Shown here: one piece after another, positions 1-6,599 of the stretch
Layout: each line of letters begins with the position of its first letter
Position numbering within the stretch: position 1 is the first letter of the stretch
Source of the DNA: Calditrichota bacterium
GTDB lineage: Bacteria > Calditrichota > Calditrichia > RBG-13-44-9 > J075
Length of the DNA stretch: 9,486 nucleotides
NCBI GenBank assembly: GCA_024275555.1
Contig: JAJRYW010000286.1
Coordinates: forward strand, 1-9,486
Reading direction: 5' to 3'
Position numbers and translations under genes: made by a program
The notes under the pieces: model-generated
Databases searched by the model: none
What the model was told of the DNA's origin: nothing
What the model saw: only the letters and a program-made list of their open reading frames with translations

Positions 1-1863
1 GGCGGCGGGCATGCCGGAATTGAGGCCGCCCTGGCCGTTGCGAGATTAGGCTTTTCCACTGCAATGGTAACCCTGAATCCCGCCACAATCGGCAAGATGT
101 CCTGTAATCCGGCCATCGGGGGGTTGGCAAAAGGACATTTGGTGCGCGAAATTGACGCACTCGGCGGCGAAATGGCCAAACTCATTGACGCCACCGGAAT
201 CCATTTTAAAATTTTAAACAAGTCCAAGGGGCCTGCCGTATGGTCGCCAAGGGCGCAGGCAGATCGCCTTGCCTATATGCAACGCGCCCGGGAAATCATC
301 CAAAACGCGCCCAACCTGCACATTATCTCCGGCTCGGTCACCGGCCTTAAGGTTAAAAAGAACTCCCTGGCGGGGGTTGTTATTGACAACAACAATACAG
401 TAGAGTGCCGCGCGGCAATTCTTACCTGCGGCACTTTTTTGAATGGAAAAATTCATATTGGCTTAAATAATTTTCAAAGCGGGAGAGCCGGAGAAAAAGC
501 AGCTATCGGCTTAACCGAAAACCTCGCCAGGCTGGGGTTTAAAACGGGGCGCCTCAAAACCGGAACACCCCCACGAGTCCACATTGACAGCATTAATTTC
601 AGCAAAACCGAGCCTCAGCACCCCGACAATCCCCCGGTTCCGTTTTCCTTTCAAACACCACAAATTGAACGAGATCAAATCCTTTGCTATATCACCTACA
701 CCAACAAAGACACCCACCTTCTTCTGGAAAGCGGCCTGGATCGCTCACCCATTTATACGGGAACAATTCAGGGTCTCGGGCCGCGGTATTGCCCCTCTAT
801 TGAGGACAAAATTGTTCGCTTTGCCGACAAGGAACACCACCAAATATTTTTAGAGCCGGAGGGTTACAATAATCCCGAGGTATATGTAAACGGGTTTTCT
901 ACCAGCCTCCCCGCGGACATCCAGGAAAAAGCGATTCGCACTGTCCCCGGCTTAGAGAGGGCCCAAATACTTCGCCTTGGCTATGCTGTTGAGTATGACT
1001 TTTTTCCCTCCTACCAACTCAACAACACCCTTGAAACGAAGCTGGTTGAGAACTTGTACTTTGCCGGTCAAATAAATGGAACTTCGGGCTACGAGGAGGC
1101 CGCCGCGCAGGGATTAATCGCCGGCATAAACGCGGTCCTAAAACTCAAAGGCGAGTCGCCGCTTGTTCTGGATCGCGCGGAAGCGTACATCGGCGTATTA
1201 ATTGACGACCTCATCAACAAAACCATCCTGGAACCCTATCGCATGTTTACTTCCCGCGCCGAATTCCGGCTGCTGCTGCGACACGACAACGCCGACCTGC
1301 GCCTCATGGAAAAGGGGCGACGCGCAGGCTTAATTAGCAGCGCCATCCACGATAAAATGCGAGAGAGACGGGAATCCATTAAACGCCTGGAGAAGGCGGT
1401 TCATTCAAAATCCATTTCCCCGGAAGATTTCAACAACATTGTCCATTCACCGAACAGCTCCCCCATCAACCAGCCCACACCCGCGGCAAAGCTCCTGAAA
1501 AGACCGGAGGTGCGGCTTGAACAACTCCTTCCGCTGCTTGGCGAGACAGAAGCCGCCCACCCCAATGAAATTGCCGAGGTGGAATTTCGAATTAAATATG
1601 ATGGATTTTTAAAGCGGCAGCAGGAACTGGTAGACAAATACGAGCGATCCGAACATACCGTGATTCCGGAAAATATCGATTACGACAAAATATCATCTCT
1701 CTCAGCAGAGGGGCGAGAAAAGCTCAAGCAAATCCGCCCGCGTTCGCTGGGCCAGGCCGGCCGGATTTCCGGTGTACGGCAAAGCGATCTGGCCATCGTG
1801 ATGGTATATATTGAACGGCTCAGAAGGCAGCGCGGTGGTGTTTCACGTGAAACAGTGGGATGA
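1..1863 (+). CDS. mnmG: tRNA uridine-5-carboxymethylaminomethyl modification enzyme MnmG, 5'-truncated by the window edge
   Basis: MnmG is an FAD enzyme that, with the GTPase MnmE, installs the (carboxymethyl)aminomethyl group on C5 of the wobble uridine (U34) of certain tRNAs in the cytoplasm. The reading frame is open from base 1. The first visible residues, GGGHAG, are the FAD-binding glycine motif, which in E. coli MnmG starts about 12 residues from the N-terminus, so only about a dozen codons are missing. Window codon 35 is the conserved Cys of SCNPAIGG and codon 264 the second conserved Cys in GPRYCPSIEDK. A second FAD-contact region lies around codon 360 (GTSGYEEAAAQG), followed by EPYRMFTSRAEFR. 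The C-terminal signature RSLGQAGRISG begins at codon 581. The 620 visible residues fit the usual length of about 620-630. The gene ends three bases before the stop of the converging egtD, and its last codons carry a parS palindrome. Identity is certain; the upstream context is not visible. Confidence 0.97.
   Translation, partial: GGGHAGIEAALAVARLGFSTAMVTLNPATIGKMSCNPAIGGLAKGHLVREIDALGGEMAKLIDATGIHFKILNKSKGPAVWSPRAQADRLAYMQRAREIIQNAPNLHIISGSVTGLKVKKNSLAGVVIDNNNTVECRAAILTCGTFLNGKIHIGLNNFQSGRAGEKAAIGLTENLARLGFKTGRLKTGTPPRVHIDSINFSKTEPQHPDNPPVPFSFQTPQIERDQILCYITYTNKDTHLLLESGLDRSPIYTGTIQGLGPRYCPSIEDKIVRFADKEHHQIFLEPEGYNNPEVYVNGFSTSLPADIQEKAIRTVPGLERAQILRLGYAVEYDFFPSYQLNNTLETKLVENLYFAGQINGTSGYEEAAAQGLIAGINAVLKLKGESPLVLDRAEAYIGVLIDDLINKTILEPYRMFTSRAEFRLLLRHDNADLRLMEKGRRAGLISSAIHDKMRERRESIKRLEKAVHSKSISPEDFNNIVHSPNSSPINQPTPAAKLLKRPEVRLEQLLPLLGETEAAHPNEIAEVEFRIKYDGFLKRQQELVDKYERSEHTVIPENIDYDKISSLSAEGREKLKQIRPRSLGQAGRISGVRQSDLAIVMVYIERLRRQRGGVSRETVG
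1839..1854. promoter_or_regulatory. parS: parS centromere site (ParB-binding palindrome) inside the 3' end of mnmG
   Basis: The 16 bases TGTTTCACGTGAAACA form a perfect palindrome. They match the widely conserved bacterial chromosomal parS consensus, TGTTNCACGTGAAACA, in which ParB (Spo0J) binds as a dimer and loads as a CTP-dependent clamp for chromosome segregation. The site is read in frame as the end of MnmG (V-S-R-E-T), about 9 bases before the stop codon. parS sites usually cluster near the origin and often near mnmG, rsmG and parAB. parA and parB are not in this window. Function is inferred from the exact match, not shown. Confidence 0.86.
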
Positions 1864-1866
1864 CGC

Positions 1867-2874
1867 TCACTTCGAATGCTTTTCAACTTTCCAGACAGAA
1901 TCTACAAAATATCTGTTTTCATCATAAAACTGGTCGACAATCCGGAAGCCGGTTGCCCTGGCCAATTGCTCGATGTCCGTGTCCAAATATTTGTAGGAAT
2001 ATTCTGTGTGAATGGGCTCCCAGGGCAGGAAGGAAAAGGATTGACCCAGTTCGTTGACGTGAACAACCTGGGCCTCCAGGCTCACCAGGTAACTTTCAAT
2101 TGCCCCGGAAAAAACATTGTAAGTGCTAAAAAAACGAAAATTGTTGGTTTCAAAATCGGCCTGCAGCTCCCGGTTGATGCGCCGGAGCAGGTTTAAATTA
2201 AACTCTGCCGTTACCCCGCTCTTATCATTATATGCATGAAGCATCAGGTCGATATCTTTCTTCAGGTCAAAGCCGATAATCAGGAAATCCCCATCTTCAA
2301 GAGTATTCCACAAGCTTTTCAAGAAAGCTCTCGCTTGCGGTTTATGGAAGTTCCCCAGGTTTGAACCCAGAAAGAGAACGACATTTCTACCGCCTTTCAT
2401 CTGCGACAACCACTTCAGACCGTCAAAGTATTCCGCTACAAGTCCATTGATCTTTAAAGAACTATATGTTTTCTGAAAAGAGTCAACCAGGTTTTTCATG
2501 GCCGCCTCAGATATATCGATGGGAATGTAGGTGAAGGGCTGCCCGCGATGTAGAAAATGTTCAATCAATATCTTTGTCTTCAGACCATCGCCCGCCCCCA
2601 GTTCAATAAGCTTAAACGGCTCACCGGACAAAAGGTCTGCAATCTGAGACTGATAGCGAGAGAGTATTTGAAATTCACATTTGGTAAGATAATACTCCTC
2701 TAATTTCATGATTTTCTGAAAAAGTTGTGATCCTCTTTCATCATAAAAGTATTTAGAGGGAAGCATTTTGGGGTGCTCTCCCAATCCGATTAGCACATCT
2801 AAAGCAAGCGCTTGCTTTGCCGTATTAATTTTGTGTAAATCGCCCGGGCTAAGTACTGTATATTTTGACTTCAT
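1867..2874 (-). CDS. egtD: L-histidine N-alpha-methyltransferase (EgtD family)
   Basis: EgtD-type enzymes use S-adenosylmethionine to trimethylate the alpha-amino group of histidine, giving hercynine, the first step of ergothioneine synthesis; the protein is cytosolic. The 335-residue product has the family pattern: YFYDERGSQLF near residue 42, EEYYLTKCE near 59, the SAM-binding ELGAGDG at 91-97, PIDIS near 118, FLGSNLGN at 168-175, AYNDKSGVTAEFNLNLL from about 214, and HTEYSYKY at 289-296. E291 and S293 correspond to the histidine-binding Glu and Ser of the mycobacterial enzyme, and N175 to its conserved Asn. Length is close to the roughly 320 of characterised EgtD. The start at 2874 is chosen because GGAAGG lies 7 bases upstream and the family's N-terminus begins there; an earlier in-frame ATG at 2946 would add 24 unrelated residues. 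No egtB sulfoxide synthase is adjacent, so the pathway cannot be confirmed from this window. Confidence 0.87.
   Translation of the reverse strand: MKSKYTVLSPGDLHKINTAKQALALDVLIGLGEHPKMLPSKYFYDERGSQLFQKIMKLEEYYLTKCEFQILSRYQSQIADLLSGEPFKLIELGAGDGLKTKILIEHFLHRGQPFTYIPIDISEAAMKNLVDSFQKTYSSLKINGLVAEYFDGLKWLSQMKGGRNVVLFLGSNLGNFHKPQARAFLKSLWNTLEDGDFLIIGFDLKKDIDLMLHAYNDKSGVTAEFNLNLLRRINRELQADFETNNFRFFSTYNVFSGAIESYLVSLEAQVVHVNELGQSFSFLPWEPIHTEYSYKYLDTDIEQLARATGFRIVDQFYDENRYFVDSVWKVEKHSK
2801..2818. repeat. 18-bp perfect palindrome inside egtD
   Basis: AAAGCAAGCGCTTGCTTT equals its own reverse complement over all 18 bases. It covers codons 19-25 of egtD (around A-K-Q-A-L-A-L). A palindrome this long is unlikely by chance in a window of this size: at one given centre the chance is about 1 in 4 to the 9th power. 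It could be a dimeric regulator site or a codon-choice coincidence. I do not recognise the motif. Confidence 0.6.
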
Positions 2875-2881
2875 TATGCTA

Positions 2882-2887
2882 CCTTCC
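2882..2887 (-). promoter_or_regulatory. Shine-Dalgarno site deciding the egtD start
   Basis: On the minus strand GGAAGG lies 7 bases before the ATG at 2874-2872. This supports that start over the in-frame ATG at 2946. Confidence 0.6.
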
Positions 2888-3029
2888 AATGTTCTTGTGA
2901 AGAATGGGCTTGTTTGAAAAAGAGGATAAATATGGTAGCAATCCACGACTCGAACAAACCCCCTTTATAAAGTAGAAATTTTTTTAATTCCGGCAATGGG
3001 CCTCAGGGGCTTTGGGGGTCTTAATCAAC

Positions 3030-3085
3030 TCCCGGCCGGGATTGTCGATTAGCCCAATCGAGGGCACCCCGGTCAAGGGAGGTGC
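3030..3085. repeat. Cluster of three short inverted repeats, GC-rich
   Basis: Three inverted repeats follow each other. The first is a 12-bp perfect palindrome, TCCCGGCCGGGA (3030-3041). The second is a 6-bp stem TCGATT/AATCGA with a 5-base loop (3045-3061). The third is a 5-bp stem GCACC/GGTGC with a 12-base loop (3064-3085). Their base composition differs from the AT-rich flanks. They could form a structured RNA leader for egtD on the minus strand, be a remnant of an intergenic repeat family, or be protein-binding sites. None is followed by a T-run typical of an intrinsic terminator. Confidence 0.45.
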
Positions 3086-3144
3086 ACAAAAACATTTAGC
3101 GCCCCTATTTCGCCGCATCACAGAAGAGGAATATAGCTAAATAA

Positions 3145-3179
3145 AAATAGGTGCTTTTTGTCCTATTTATTAATATATT
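3145..3179 (+). promoter_or_regulatory. Possible promoter with overlapping operator for the safE-like gene
   Basis: An inverted repeat AAATAGG (3145-3151), a 10-base spacer and CCTATTT (3162-3168) lie just before TATATT (3174-3179), which matches the -10 consensus at 5 of 6 positions. No good -35 hexamer is present, and the repeat occupies that region. If TATATT is the -10 box, transcription would start near 3186, about 30 bases before the ATG at 3216. A regulator binding the repeat is an inference; the motif is not FNR-like. Confidence 0.27.
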
Positions 3180-3215
3180 GTCGCCTTGTGAAAAATAATC
3201 CAAACTCGTGTGCTA

Positions 3216-3938
3216 ATGTCGTTCGATTTAAGCGCCATTTTTCTAATAGGTTTTCTTAGCAGCTTCGGTCATTGCATTGGAATGTGTGGCGGATTTGTAA
3301 TGGGCTATACACTTAAGCTAAACCAGGCCGGCTTATACAATAGGGCCTCTGTTCTTCCCCACATTCTTTATAATTTCGGTCGCATTACCACCTATTCGCT
3401 AATGGGCCTGCTCTTTGGAGCGATTGGTGAAACTCTTTCTGTAAATCAAAGCCTTCGGGGGTTTCAAGGAGGGTTGCAGTTTTTTGCCGGCGTGATCATG
3501 ATTTGGATGGCCTTGGATTTGGGCGGATGGATTCCAAGCCTTTCCGGCAATTATTTTCCGGGCTATCGATCCTTTAAAAAATTAACCGGCAGTCTTTTGC
3601 AGCGACTGAATACGAAAAACATCTTCTTGCTTGGCCTTGTTTTGGGATTCATTCCCTGTGGTCTGGTTTACGCTGCCGGTGCAAAGGCGGCGTCTTCCCA
3701 GGGAGCTTTTACCGGAATGCTTATTATGTTTGTCTTTGGGCTGGGCACTCTTCCGGCTTTACTGACAATCGGCGTAGGCGCCAATTACATCGGAGTAAAA
3801 ACACGGCAACTGCTATTTCGGGCCGCAACAGTGCTGGTGATGATTTTGGGAATCATGACCCTTTACAGGGGTTATTATACACTTACAGATCATGCACTAT
3901 TTTATTCCGGCTTACATAATTTCATTTGTCATCCTTAG
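3216..3938 (+). CDS. SafE/DsbD_2-type integral membrane protein linked to cbb3 oxidase maturation
   Basis: This 240-residue polytopic membrane protein (about six hydrophobic segments) belongs to the group annotated as 'sulfite exporter TauE/SafE family', whose domain is related to the transmembrane part of DsbD/CcdA. Seen in the sequence: an N-terminal GHCIGMCGG (H19, C20, M23, C24), GFIPCGLVYAA with C148 after a proline in the fourth segment, and a C-terminus ending HNFICHP (H235, C238, H239). The C20/C24 and C148 arrangement suggests thiol relay or metal handling. Members of this family are common in cco clusters of Bacteroidota-like bacteria, and a role in copper delivery or redox maturation is inferred from that context. 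Sulfite export is unlikely here. The ATG at 3216 is preferred; an in-frame GTG at 3210 would add two residues, and neither has a clear ribosome binding site. It lies 161 bp upstream of ccoI on the same strand. Confidence 0.82.
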   Translation: MSFDLSAIFLIGFLSSFGHCIGMCGGFVMGYTLKLNQAGLYNRASVLPHILYNFGRITTYSLMGLLFGAIGETLSVNQSLRGFQGGLQFFAGVIMIWMALDLGGWIPSLSGNYFPGYRSFKKLTGSLLQRLNTKNIFLLGLVLGFIPCGLVYAAGAKAASSQGAFTGMLIMFVFGLGTLPALLTIGVGANYIGVKTRQLLFRAATVLVMILGIMTLYRGYYTLTDHALFYSGLHNFICHP

Positions 3939-3956
3939 ATGATGACGAATCATTTT
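3937..3956 (+). terminator. Weak hairpin overlapping the safE-like stop codon
   Basis: AGATGAT and ATCATTT can pair over 7 bp (one G-T wobble) around a GACGA loop, followed by only a short T stretch and then TATATA. The stem is AT-rich and weak, so a role as an intrinsic terminator is doubtful. Confidence 0.2.
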
Positions 3957-4099
3957 ATATATGATAAGATTTTTTAAAGAAATAACGAGTATTATTGCCG
4001 GATAAAAAAATCCGACTTATTATAACTAATATTTCACACTCTTTGAGTATTTGATCATAAATCCCGAATTTTTTTGTCGAACAAAATATTTAAGCGTAA
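3939..4099 (+). other. AT-rich spacer between the safE-like gene and ccoI
   Basis: These 161 bp are strongly AT-rich and contain no gene. A short hairpin, CGGAT-A6-ATCCG, lies at 3999-4014 without a following T-run. TTGAGT (4043-4048) could be a -35 box, but no matching -10 box follows. TTGATCATAAATCC (4051-4064) resembles only the first half of an FNR site. The spacer is long enough to hold a separate promoter for the cco genes, but I cannot locate it confidently. Confidence 0.4.
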
Positions 4100-6598
4100 A
4101 TGCCAACCTTAGATATCAACAACTCTGCTCAGACAAAAGAGCAAGCTGCCGTTGAACCACAATGTTACCATTGCGGCCTGCCCTGTGACGATCCCTCCAT
4201 TCACCTGGGGGACAAATATTTCTGCTGTCGGGGGTGCCTGGTCGTATATGAACTCCTCTCTGAGAACGGCCTTTGTCAATATTATAGCCTGAATGATACT
4301 CCCGGCATCACCCCAACGGAATCCGGGTATGATGTTAAATATGCCTATTTAGACGACGAATCCATTCTTCGTGAATTACTCAACTTTACAGATGGCAAAA
4401 CTGCCCGGGCAACCTTTTACGTTCCTCAAATGCATTGTAGCTCCTGTATCTGGCTGCTGGAAAATCTGCACAAAATAAACTCCGATATTATTTCTTCCCG
4501 GGTGGACTTTCTTCGCAAAGAGATCAGCATCAACTTTAAAATTGAACACCTCACTCTGAAAAAATTGGTGGAGTTGCTGGCCTCTCTTGGATATGAGCCG
4601 GATTTCCAAACCGACATAAAGAGCAATCAAAGCGCTTCCAAACAAATGCGCTCTCTCTATTTAAAATTAGGAGTGGCCGGGTTTGCTTTTGGGAATATCA
4701 TGCTGTTGAGTTTTCCCGAATATCTTTCCGGTGGAAATTTGGACCCGGTGTTTAAGCAGTTTTTTGGATTCATCAATATCCTGCTGGCGCTGCCTGTTTT
4801 TTTATATAGCAGCAGCGATTATTTCACCTCGGCCTGGAAAGCACTTCGACATAAAAACATCAACATCGATCTTCCCATCTCACTGGGGATCATAACCCTC
4901 TTTACCAGAAGCCTGTGGGAAATCTTCAGCGGCAACGGGGCCGGCTATATGGACTCTTTTGTCGCTTTGGTATTTCTCCTTTTAATTGGACGGCTTTTTC
5001 AGCAGAAAACCTACGAGACGCTTTCTTTCGACCGAGACTATAAATCCTTTTTTCCCATTTCGGTGGTAAAAAGGATCGGGCGGGAGGAGACCTCCATCCC
5101 GCTGAACAAACTGCAGGTTGGCGACCGGATTGTGGTGCGAAACCAGGAACTGATTCCTGCCGATTCGATATTAATTTCCGGCCCGGCTGAAATCGACTAC
5201 AGCTTTGTTACCGGCGAGGCCTATCCGGTGCATAAAAAAACCGGGGATTTAATCTACGCCGGCGGTCGCCAGGCCGGGCCCACAATCGAACTCGATGTCA
5301 TCAAGCCGGTTTCACAAAGCTACCTTACCCAGTTATGGAATAATGAAGCTTTTAATAGGCGGAATGAAAGCCGTATCGATACCATGATTAATCGTATCAG
5401 CAAATACTTCACCCTGGCAGTGATCAGTATTGCCAGCTTATCGGCGCTCTACTGGCTGCCAACGGACGTCGGGTTGGCGTTGAACGCATTTACCGCAGTG
5501 CTCATCATTGCCTGCCCCTGCGCCCTGGCCTTGGCGTCTCCATTTACCCTGGGGAACACCCTGCGGATTTTAGGGCGCAACCGGCTCTTCCTGAAAAGCG
5601 TCCGGGTGATTGAAGACCTGGCCAAGATATCAACAATTGTATTCGACAAGACCGGAACCTTGACTCAACGCCAGAGCACCAGGATCTCCTTTATTCCGGA
5701 TACGCCGGATCAAGCGCTCTCCGAGTTGGAGCTTAAATGGATCGCCTCACTGGTGCGGCACTCCAGTCACCCCCTTAGTCAGCAAATCCGGCAATTGCTG
5801 GCAGTGCAGGATTTCCAAACCCTGGAGTATTTTACCGAATTTCCCGGAAAAGGAATCGAAGGCAAAATAGAGGGACGCCAGATCAAAGTAGGCTCACCCG
5901 AGTTTATTGGCCTCAGCCGCCTCAAAAACAAGGATACCTCTTCGAAAGTCTATGTGTCTATTGACGACCAAGCCAGGGGTTACTTTCAAATCGAGAATCA
6001 ATATCGCCCCGCCTTTTCCAGACTGATTACGTACCTTAAATCTCACTACGAGTTAGCGGTGCTCTCGGGCGACAACGACGCCGAGCGAACCCGGTTAGCA
6101 TCATACTTTCCGGACACCAATCTCAAATTCAACCAATCTCCGCAGGACAAATTGGAATACATCAAAACACGGCAGGATCGCGGCGAACACGTGCTGATGG
6201 TCGGCGACGGGCTAAACGACGCCGGCGCATTGCGCCAGAGCGATGTCGGCGTGACCATGAGCGAAGACCTAAACACATTCTCCCCGGCCTGCGACGCCAT
6301 CCTTGACGCCACAAATTTTGAGAAGCTGGATGTCTATCTGAAGTATACCCGAAAAAGCATGAAGATTGTCATAATTTGTTTCGGAATTTCTTTTCTTTAT
6401 AACCTGGTGGGATTGACCTTCGCCGTGCAGGGCGTCCTGTCGCCCCTGGTCTCCGCCATCCTGATGCCCCTGAGTTCCATATCAGTAATTGTATTTTCTA
6501 CCGGGGCAACGCACATCATCGCCAAAAAACTGGGCCTGATCCAAAATTCTTTTTTAGATATTTTCACAAGCAATTATAGCCAGGAGGTAAACACCTGA
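4100..6598 (+). CDS. ccoI: CcoI/FixI-type copper-transporting P1B-ATPase
   Basis: CcoI pumps Cu(I) out of the cytoplasm across the inner membrane and is required to build the CuB centre of cbb3 oxidase. The 832-residue protein has, in order: an N-terminal cysteine-rich metal-binding domain (C22, C25, C29, then C42, C43, C46); a heavy-metal-associated domain with MHCSSC (C113, C116); the actuator loop TGE (371-373); the transmembrane copper site CPC (472-474); the phosphorylated Asp in DKTGTLT (D516); HP (557-558) of the nucleotide domain; GDGLND (702-707); and, in the last two membrane helices, YN (767-768) and MPLSS (789-793), which complete the Cu(I) signature. All catalytic motifs are intact. 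The extra N-terminal cysteine domain and the adjacent ccoS and ccoN point to CcoI rather than a CopA detoxification pump. The ATG at 4100 has no Shine-Dalgarno site, but the first cysteine motif follows closely, so the start is plausible. Confidence 0.95.
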   Translation: MPTLDINNSAQTKEQAAVEPQCYHCGLPCDDPSIHLGDKYFCCRGCLVVYELLSENGLCQYYSLNDTPGITPTESGYDVKYAYLDDESILRELLNFTDGKTARATFYVPQMHCSSCIWLLENLHKINSDIISSRVDFLRKEISINFKIEHLTLKKLVELLASLGYEPDFQTDIKSNQSASKQMRSLYLKLGVAGFAFGNIMLLSFPEYLSGGNLDPVFKQFFGFINILLALPVFLYSSSDYFTSAWKALRHKNINIDLPISLGIITLFTRSLWEIFSGNGAGYMDSFVALVFLLLIGRLFQQKTYETLSFDRDYKSFFPISVVKRIGREETSIPLNKLQVGDRIVVRNQELIPADSILISGPAEIDYSFVTGEAYPVHKKTGDLIYAGGRQAGPTIELDVIKPVSQSYLTQLWNNEAFNRRNESRIDTMINRISKYFTLAVISIASLSALYWLPTDVGLALNAFTAVLIIACPCALALASPFTLGNTLRILGRNRLFLKSVRVIEDLAKISTIVFDKTGTLTQRQSTRISFIPDTPDQALSELELKWIASLVRHSSHPLSQQIRQLLAVQDFQTLEYFTEFPGKGIEGKIEGRQIKVGSPEFIGLSRLKNKDTSSKVYVSIDDQARGYFQIENQYRPAFSRLITYLKSHYELAVLSGDNDAERTRLASYFPDTNLKFNQSPQDKLEYIKTRQDRGEHVLMVGDGLNDAGALRQSDVGVTMSEDLNTFSPACDAILDATNFEKLDVYLKYTRKSMKIVIICFGISFLYNLVGLTFAVQGVLSPLVSAILMPLSSISVIVFSTGATHIIAKKLGLIQNSFLDIFTSNYSQEVNT
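6582..6587 (+). promoter_or_regulatory. Shine-Dalgarno site of ccoS inside the end of ccoI
   Basis: AGGAGG lies within the last codons of ccoI (Q-E-V), 12 bases before the ccoS ATG at 6600. The location suggests that the two genes are translationally coupled. Confidence 0.6.
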
Positions 6599-6599
6599 C

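Larger units (their letters stand above)
2875..3215. other. Divergent intergenic region between egtD and the safE-like gene
   Basis: This 341-bp stretch carries the upstream regions of two divergent genes and no gene I can support. The part next to egtD (2882-2990) is AT-rich. A GC-rich block follows at about 2990-3120, with inverted repeats at 3030-3041, 3045-3061 and 3064-3085. The remainder up to 3215 is AT-rich again and contains an inverted repeat at 3145-3168. For egtD the best minus-strand promoter guess is TTGTTC (2957-2952) and CATATT (2934-2929) with a 17-bp spacer, which is weak. A 44-codon minus-strand frame (3118 to 2984) has no ribosome binding site and is not called. No tRNA, known riboswitch or DnaA box was recognised. 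Confidence 0.7.

Noticed and set aside
1401..1637. Minus-strand open frames within mnmG and ccoI
   Set aside because: They are antisense to conserved coding sequence, have no ribosome binding sites and resemble no protein family.
2875..2946. Longer egtD start at the ATG at 2946 (adds 24 residues)
   Set aside because: The added residues do not resemble the family N-terminus, and the ATG at 2874 has a well-spaced GGAAGG.
3210..3215. GTG start for the SafE-like gene
   Set aside because: It adds only two residues and has no ribosome binding site; the ATG at 3216 is the simpler choice, though not proven.
3999..4014. CGGAT-A6-ATCCG hairpin as an intrinsic terminator
   Set aside because: The stem is only 5 bp and there is no T-run after it on either strand.
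4051..4064. FNR/CRP-type operator upstream of ccoI
   Set aside because: TTGAT is followed four bases later by AATCC instead of ATCAA, so only one half-site matches.
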